Source: an uncultured Parabacteroides sp.
GTDB lineage: Bacteria > Bacteroidota > Bacteroidia > Bacteroidales > Tannerellaceae
Assembly: GCA_900552465.1 (NCBI GenBank)
Contig: URZO01000001.1
Span: 141,973-205,972 of the forward strand
Reading direction: 5' to 3'
Length of the DNA stretch: 64,000 nucleotides
Shown: piece after piece, positions 61,262 to 64,000 of the stretch
How the letters are laid out: every line of letters begins with the position of its first letter
Numbering within the stretch: the stretch's first letter is position 1
Program-made: the position numbers and the translations under genes
The notes under the pieces: generated by a model
Seen by the model: only the letters and a program-made list of their open reading frames with translations
Databases searched by the model: none
Told to the model about the DNA's origin: nothing

Positions 61262-62305
61262 TTATTTTGCCAGGGTGAAGGTTGCCAGTACGGCTTTGTG
61301 GTCGGTCGGCCAGATCGCAATGGGTTCGGTGATCGGATCGGAAGTTTCTTCCGTTACTCTTTCACCCCGGAGGATATCGCCTTTCGGGCCGATGATGTTG
61401 ACGTTTGTGAGAGACAGGCCTTCAAATGGTGCGTACATAATGAAGTCTATACGGTCGCGCTCGTCCGCTTCCGGTGCCCAGAGCAGGTGTTTGAGCTCTA
61501 CGTCCTTACAATCGGCCGGGTAAGTGAATCCCGGATACCGGACCGGGTCCGGATACATTTCGCGATACGAATCTTTGAAACCGGCTTTAGCCAACATCAT
61601 GGAACAGTCCCAGGGAACGACAGCTCCGTGGTGGTCGAACATATCTTTTGTCGCTTCCGTCCAATCGAGGTGAGAAGGCTCGTTGAAATCGCCACCCAAG
61701 ATAACGATACGGCCTGCTTCGCGGTCTTTTTGGGCTTCGATCAAAAATTTAGCAATGGCGTCGTCACGTACGGATGCCCGGTTCAAGGCCAGGATAGAGT
61801 CTACGTCTGTCACCGCCTCCTCTTTCTCCCAGGTATTTCCGTTATAACCGCGCACGTCATAGTAAGCGCAGTTGCGGTAATCCAGGTGGGTGGTATAAAC
61901 GGCAAATTCCTGATTCCCTTTTTTCGTGACAAGGCGGTACATGCTTCCCCTGTCGTCGTTCAGAGGGAAAATTGTCGTACTGTCCGAAATCGGATAGCGA
62001 CTGAGCAATCCCGAATCTTCCGTATAGAAGGAGTAATAAGTCTCCCCTCTTTCCTTCAATGCTTCCACGATCCGGTCGCAAAAGCGGGTATTGTGGTAAT
62101 TACGAACTTCACTCAAAGTAACGAAATCGGCATCGCTGCGGACAATCTCATCCGCCAGTGCAGCGAAACCGCCTTTTACGACAGTCCCTTCTTGCCAGAT
62201 ATTGAATTGCAGGACTTTGAATGTTTCCGTTTTCTGGCAGGACGACAGCCCGAAAACCAGTATCAAGAGCAACAGGAATGCTGCTCTGAGATTTTCTTTT
62301 CTCAT
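61262..62305 (-). CDS. EEP-fold lipoprotein 2
   Basis: This 347-residue protein has a lipoprotein signal (AAFLLLLILVFGLSSCQKTE; lipobox Cys) and an EEP fold. Its motifs are LQFNIWQEG, DFVTLSEVRN, YTTHLDYRN, ILGGDFNEPSHLDW (GDxN) and TDHKAVLATF. It is a distant paralog of the following gene, which is 24 bp downstream. Its membrane anchor and its surface or periplasmic position suggest extracellular phosphodiester cleavage. The substrate is unknown. Confidence 0.9.
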   Translation of the reverse strand: MRKENLRAAFLLLLILVFGLSSCQKTETFKVLQFNIWQEGTVVKGGFAALADEIVRSDADFVTLSEVRNYHNTRFCDRIVEALKERGETYYSFYTEDSGLLSRYPISDSTTIFPLNDDRGSMYRLVTKKGNQEFAVYTTHLDYRNCAYYDVRGYNGNTWEKEEAVTDVDSILALNRASVRDDAIAKFLIEAQKDREAGRIVILGGDFNEPSHLDWTEATKDMFDHHGAVVPWDCSMMLAKAGFKDSYREMYPDPVRYPGFTYPADCKDVELKHLLWAPEADERDRIDFIMYAPFEGLSLTNVNIIGPKGDILRGERVTEETSDPITEPIAIWPTDHKAVLATFTLAK

Positions 62306-62342
62306 GTTGACAGTGTGTTTATTTGTTTAATTATATTTCTTT

Positions 62343-63173
62343 TCAGTTACCGATCCGGAAGGTACCGATCTTACCAGCCGGATAGAACATGAACTGGCGT
62401 TCCATCTTTCCGCGAATCGGATTGTATTCGTAGTTGATTCCTACACCCACTCTGAAGCCGCTGTCGTTTACTTTAAATTCGAACGCTCCGCCAACATTCG
62501 TGTGGTTGTAGAACGGGTTCAACATCAAGTGCGGATTGTTTTTCTCTTTGGAGTCATAGAAGGTGTATTGCCCCCATCCCCTGACTGTCATCCAGTCCGT
62601 CAGGTCGTAACTGGCCATTGCATTGAAGCCACCCATAAATTTCGGGGAAGGGTTGAAGGGCGTAAAATAGCGTCCGCCAAAAGCGCCCCCGGAGAGGGAG
62701 AAGCGCTCATGAGTCCATAACAATTCCGTGTTTATGCGAGTCAGACCGCCTACGCCCGGCCATGTATATTGTTGACCGCTCGTGATAAATGCCAAATGCT
62801 CGCTAACGGGGACAACCGATACTTCATGAAAATCGAGTGCCATCGGCGAAACCCGTCTCAGCATCGGAGTGTAGGGATTAAAAAAAGGTTGGTAGGCTGT
62901 AGATGAAATGATCATATCCATCGGACGTTCCTGGTCAAAAATCGATACGGCAGGCAAGTCGGGTATGAACTCACGTAGTTTCGCTTCGATCAGCTGCCTG
63001 TCCGAAGGCGTAAAGTTCCTGTATGCAAACTTGGGCAGGTTCAGGTCGAATACCGCCCGTTTTGGCACTGCCACTATTCTGCCTTCGCCGGTTCTGATCC
63101 AGGTCAGGTCCGATTGTGCCTGCATAGAGAATGCGCACAACAACAATATGATTAAACTTATTCCCCGCTTCAT
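62343..63173 (-). CDS. Hypothetical outer-membrane-associated protein
   Basis: This 276-residue protein has a signal peptide (RGISLIILLLCAFSMQAQ) and, from about residue 140, a beta-rich half with short aromatic-rich strands (LLWTHERFSLSGGAFGGRYF, then MTVRGWGQYTFYDSKEK and GVGINYEYNPI). This suggests a small outer-membrane barrel. The N-terminal half contains a PSDRQLIEAKLREFIPDLPA segment of unknown fold. It is the first gene of the unit leading to the two EEP-fold genes. The family is not recognised. Confidence 0.72.
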   Translation of the reverse strand: MKRGISLIILLLCAFSMQAQSDLTWIRTGEGRIVAVPKRAVFDLNLPKFAYRNFTPSDRQLIEAKLREFIPDLPAVSIFDQERPMDMIISSTAYQPFFNPYTPMLRRVSPMALDFHEVSVVPVSEHLAFITSGQQYTWPGVGGLTRINTELLWTHERFSLSGGAFGGRYFTPFNPSPKFMGGFNAMASYDLTDWMTVRGWGQYTFYDSKEKNNPHLMLNPFYNHTNVGGAFEFKVNDSGFRVGVGINYEYNPIRGKMERQFMFYPAGKIGTFRIGN

Positions 63174-63296
63174 ACATCAACTCTTTTAATAATGCGAAGA
63201 TAAAAATAAATTTAGATATTTGTGTATAAATAATCGATATTGGTGCAACTATTCGGAAACCTGTTTCATCATACAATCAGAGAGTAGCAAGTATTT

Positions 63297-63857
63297 ATGG
63301 ACGAACAACAGTTGATCGACGGATGTAAGCGTGGCGAAACATCGGCTCGTAAAGAATTATATGAGCTGTATGCCCCTGCCATGATGAGCGTATGTGCCCG
63401 GTACGTCCGTGACAGGGAAACGGCTCGTGACTTGCTTCAGGATGGATTTGTCAAAGTATTCACCAAGATACAGACCTATTCGGCGACAGGCTCGTTTGGA
63501 GGCTGGGTTCGAAGGATCTTTGTGACGACGGCACTCGAATATCTCCGTAAATACGATGCTCTCCGGTTGAGTGCCCCGATTGATGAATACGGCGAACAGG
63601 TTGAAGACGCAGATGCATCCGTCTTGGATCGCCTTTCGGCAGATGATCTGCTGGAATGTATCTCCCGGCTGTCCAACGGCTACCGGACAGTCTTCAACCT
63701 GTATGCCATCGAAGGATATTCGCATAAGGAAATAGCCACTATGCTTCATATCCAGGAGATCACTTCCCGTTCGCAGTTTACACGGGCGCGGAAGACATTA
63801 CAGGAAATGGTTCAATCATTAATAACGCAGGACAATGTCAGCAGAAACAGAACATAA
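63297..63857 (+). CDS. ECF-type RNA polymerase sigma factor
   Basis: This 186-residue sigma-70 family protein has only regions 2 and 4. Region 2 contains LYELYAPAMMSVCARYV and RDLLQDGFVKVFTKIQTY, and region 4 contains SNGYRTVFNLYAIEGYSHKE and IATMLHIQEITSRSQFTRAR. It probably controls a regulon that responds to an envelope or external signal. Its stop lies 23 bp inside the downstream gene, a typical sigma/anti-sigma overlap. The 123-bp upstream region is shared with the divergent hypothetical gene. Confidence 0.93.
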   Translation: MDEQQLIDGCKRGETSARKELYELYAPAMMSVCARYVRDRETARDLLQDGFVKVFTKIQTYSATGSFGGWVRRIFVTTALEYLRKYDALRLSAPIDEYGEQVEDADASVLDRLSADDLLECISRLSNGYRTVFNLYAIEGYSHKEIATMLHIQEITSRSQFTRARKTLQEMVQSLITQDNVSRNRT

Positions 63858-64000
63858 AGAGCAATTAGACCTGTTCAGTTTGAAGGTGAAGCAAAAACTG
63901 AAAGATCACCGGCTGCCTGTCGACAGCGGGTGCTGGGAACAGATCGAAGCAAAGGTGTCCGAACGTCCGCGCCGTTCTTTGTGGCGGATCGGGGGCTGGG
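63835..64000 (+). CDS. Probable anti-sigma factor (partial, cut by window end)
   Basis: The frame starts with the ATG at 63835, in a different frame from the sigma gene and overlapping it by 23 bp. The N-terminus SAETEHKEQLDLFSLKVKQK, then GCWEQIEAKVSERPRRSLWR, ends in a basic stretch just before the window end. This matches the cytoplasmic start of Bacteroidales membrane proteins that follow ECF sigma genes; the membrane helix and C-terminal barrel would lie beyond the window. The anti-sigma role is inferred from position. Confidence 0.6.
   Translation, partial: MSAETEHKEQLDLFSLKVKQKLKDHRLPVDSGCWEQIEAKVSERPRRSLWRIGGW

Noticed and set aside
1..64000. tRNA, rRNA and CRISPR loci
   Set aside because: No cloverleaf-like run with a TTCGANNC arm, no rRNA-like sequence and no regularly spaced repeat series were recognised by eye. 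A tRNAscan or CRISPR-finding run would be decisive.

Overview
This 64 kb window is chromosomal DNA of a Bacteroidales bacterium, most likely a Parabacteroides or close Tannerellaceae relative. The evidence is the many -7 elements of the Bacteroides type (TAnnTTTG), a PorV-type outer-membrane protein of the type IX secretion system, an S46 dipeptidyl-peptidase, a DUF4834/PssA/Psd block, an HU-like protein with the Bacteroidales N-terminal signature, and a tiny 'smalltalk'-like peptide. The genus is inferred from gene content only. No rRNA, tRNA or CRISPR array was recognised.

Layout. (1) 1-7.5 kb, minus strand: a host-glycan sialic acid operon. A ROK repressor-like gene is followed, behind a near-consensus promoter, by N-acetylneuraminate lyase, an AGE-type 2-epimerase, an MFS permease, a GH33 sialidase and a GH20 hexosaminidase that runs off the window. 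Together they would release sialic acid, import it, cleave it to ManNAc and pyruvate and convert ManNAc to GlcNAc. (2) 7.5-11.6 kb: a small ABC exporter pair, a gene-poor stretch with a decayed lipoprotein gene and a palindromic repeat array, and two duplicated outer-membrane barrel genes. (3) 11.6-23 kb: a DUF4143 ATPase with phased upstream repeats, ruvB, a secreted glycosidase-like protein, a Wzx-type flippase, a REP-like element, a TPR histidine kinase, a DUF389 membrane protein and a DPP7-like peptidase. (4) 23-32.6 kb: a glycan module with a serine-type sulfatase, a frameshifted GH31 enzyme, an AraC regulator, a sugar-porter MFS and a DUF5107-TPR protein.

(5) 32.6-37.4 kb: the most unusual part. 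Nested perfect inverted repeats are followed by a small gene whose N-terminus appears displaced by an A9 run, a VirE-type primase/helicase-like protein, more inverted and direct repeats, DUF4248, an HU-like DNA-binding protein, a GH73-like peptidoglycan hydrolase and a 27-residue hydrophobic peptide. No function is known for this set as a unit. (6) 37.4-49.6 kb: housekeeping genes (birA, YraN, tadA, pssA, psd, an AddA/RecB-like helicase-nuclease, a SUI1-like factor, ispF, porV), a Bro-N/Fic fusion and a histidine kinase with a periplasmic binding-like sensor. (7) 49.6-59.4 kb: a UbiA/HAD/polytopic-membrane trio that may form a polyprenyl-phosphate sugar pathway, then a BamA/TamA-like and TamB-like pair. 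(8) 59.4-64 kb: an inositol-phosphatase-like gene, an operon with two secreted endonuclease/exonuclease/phosphatase-fold proteins, and an ECF sigma factor overlapping a probable anti-sigma gene cut by the window end.
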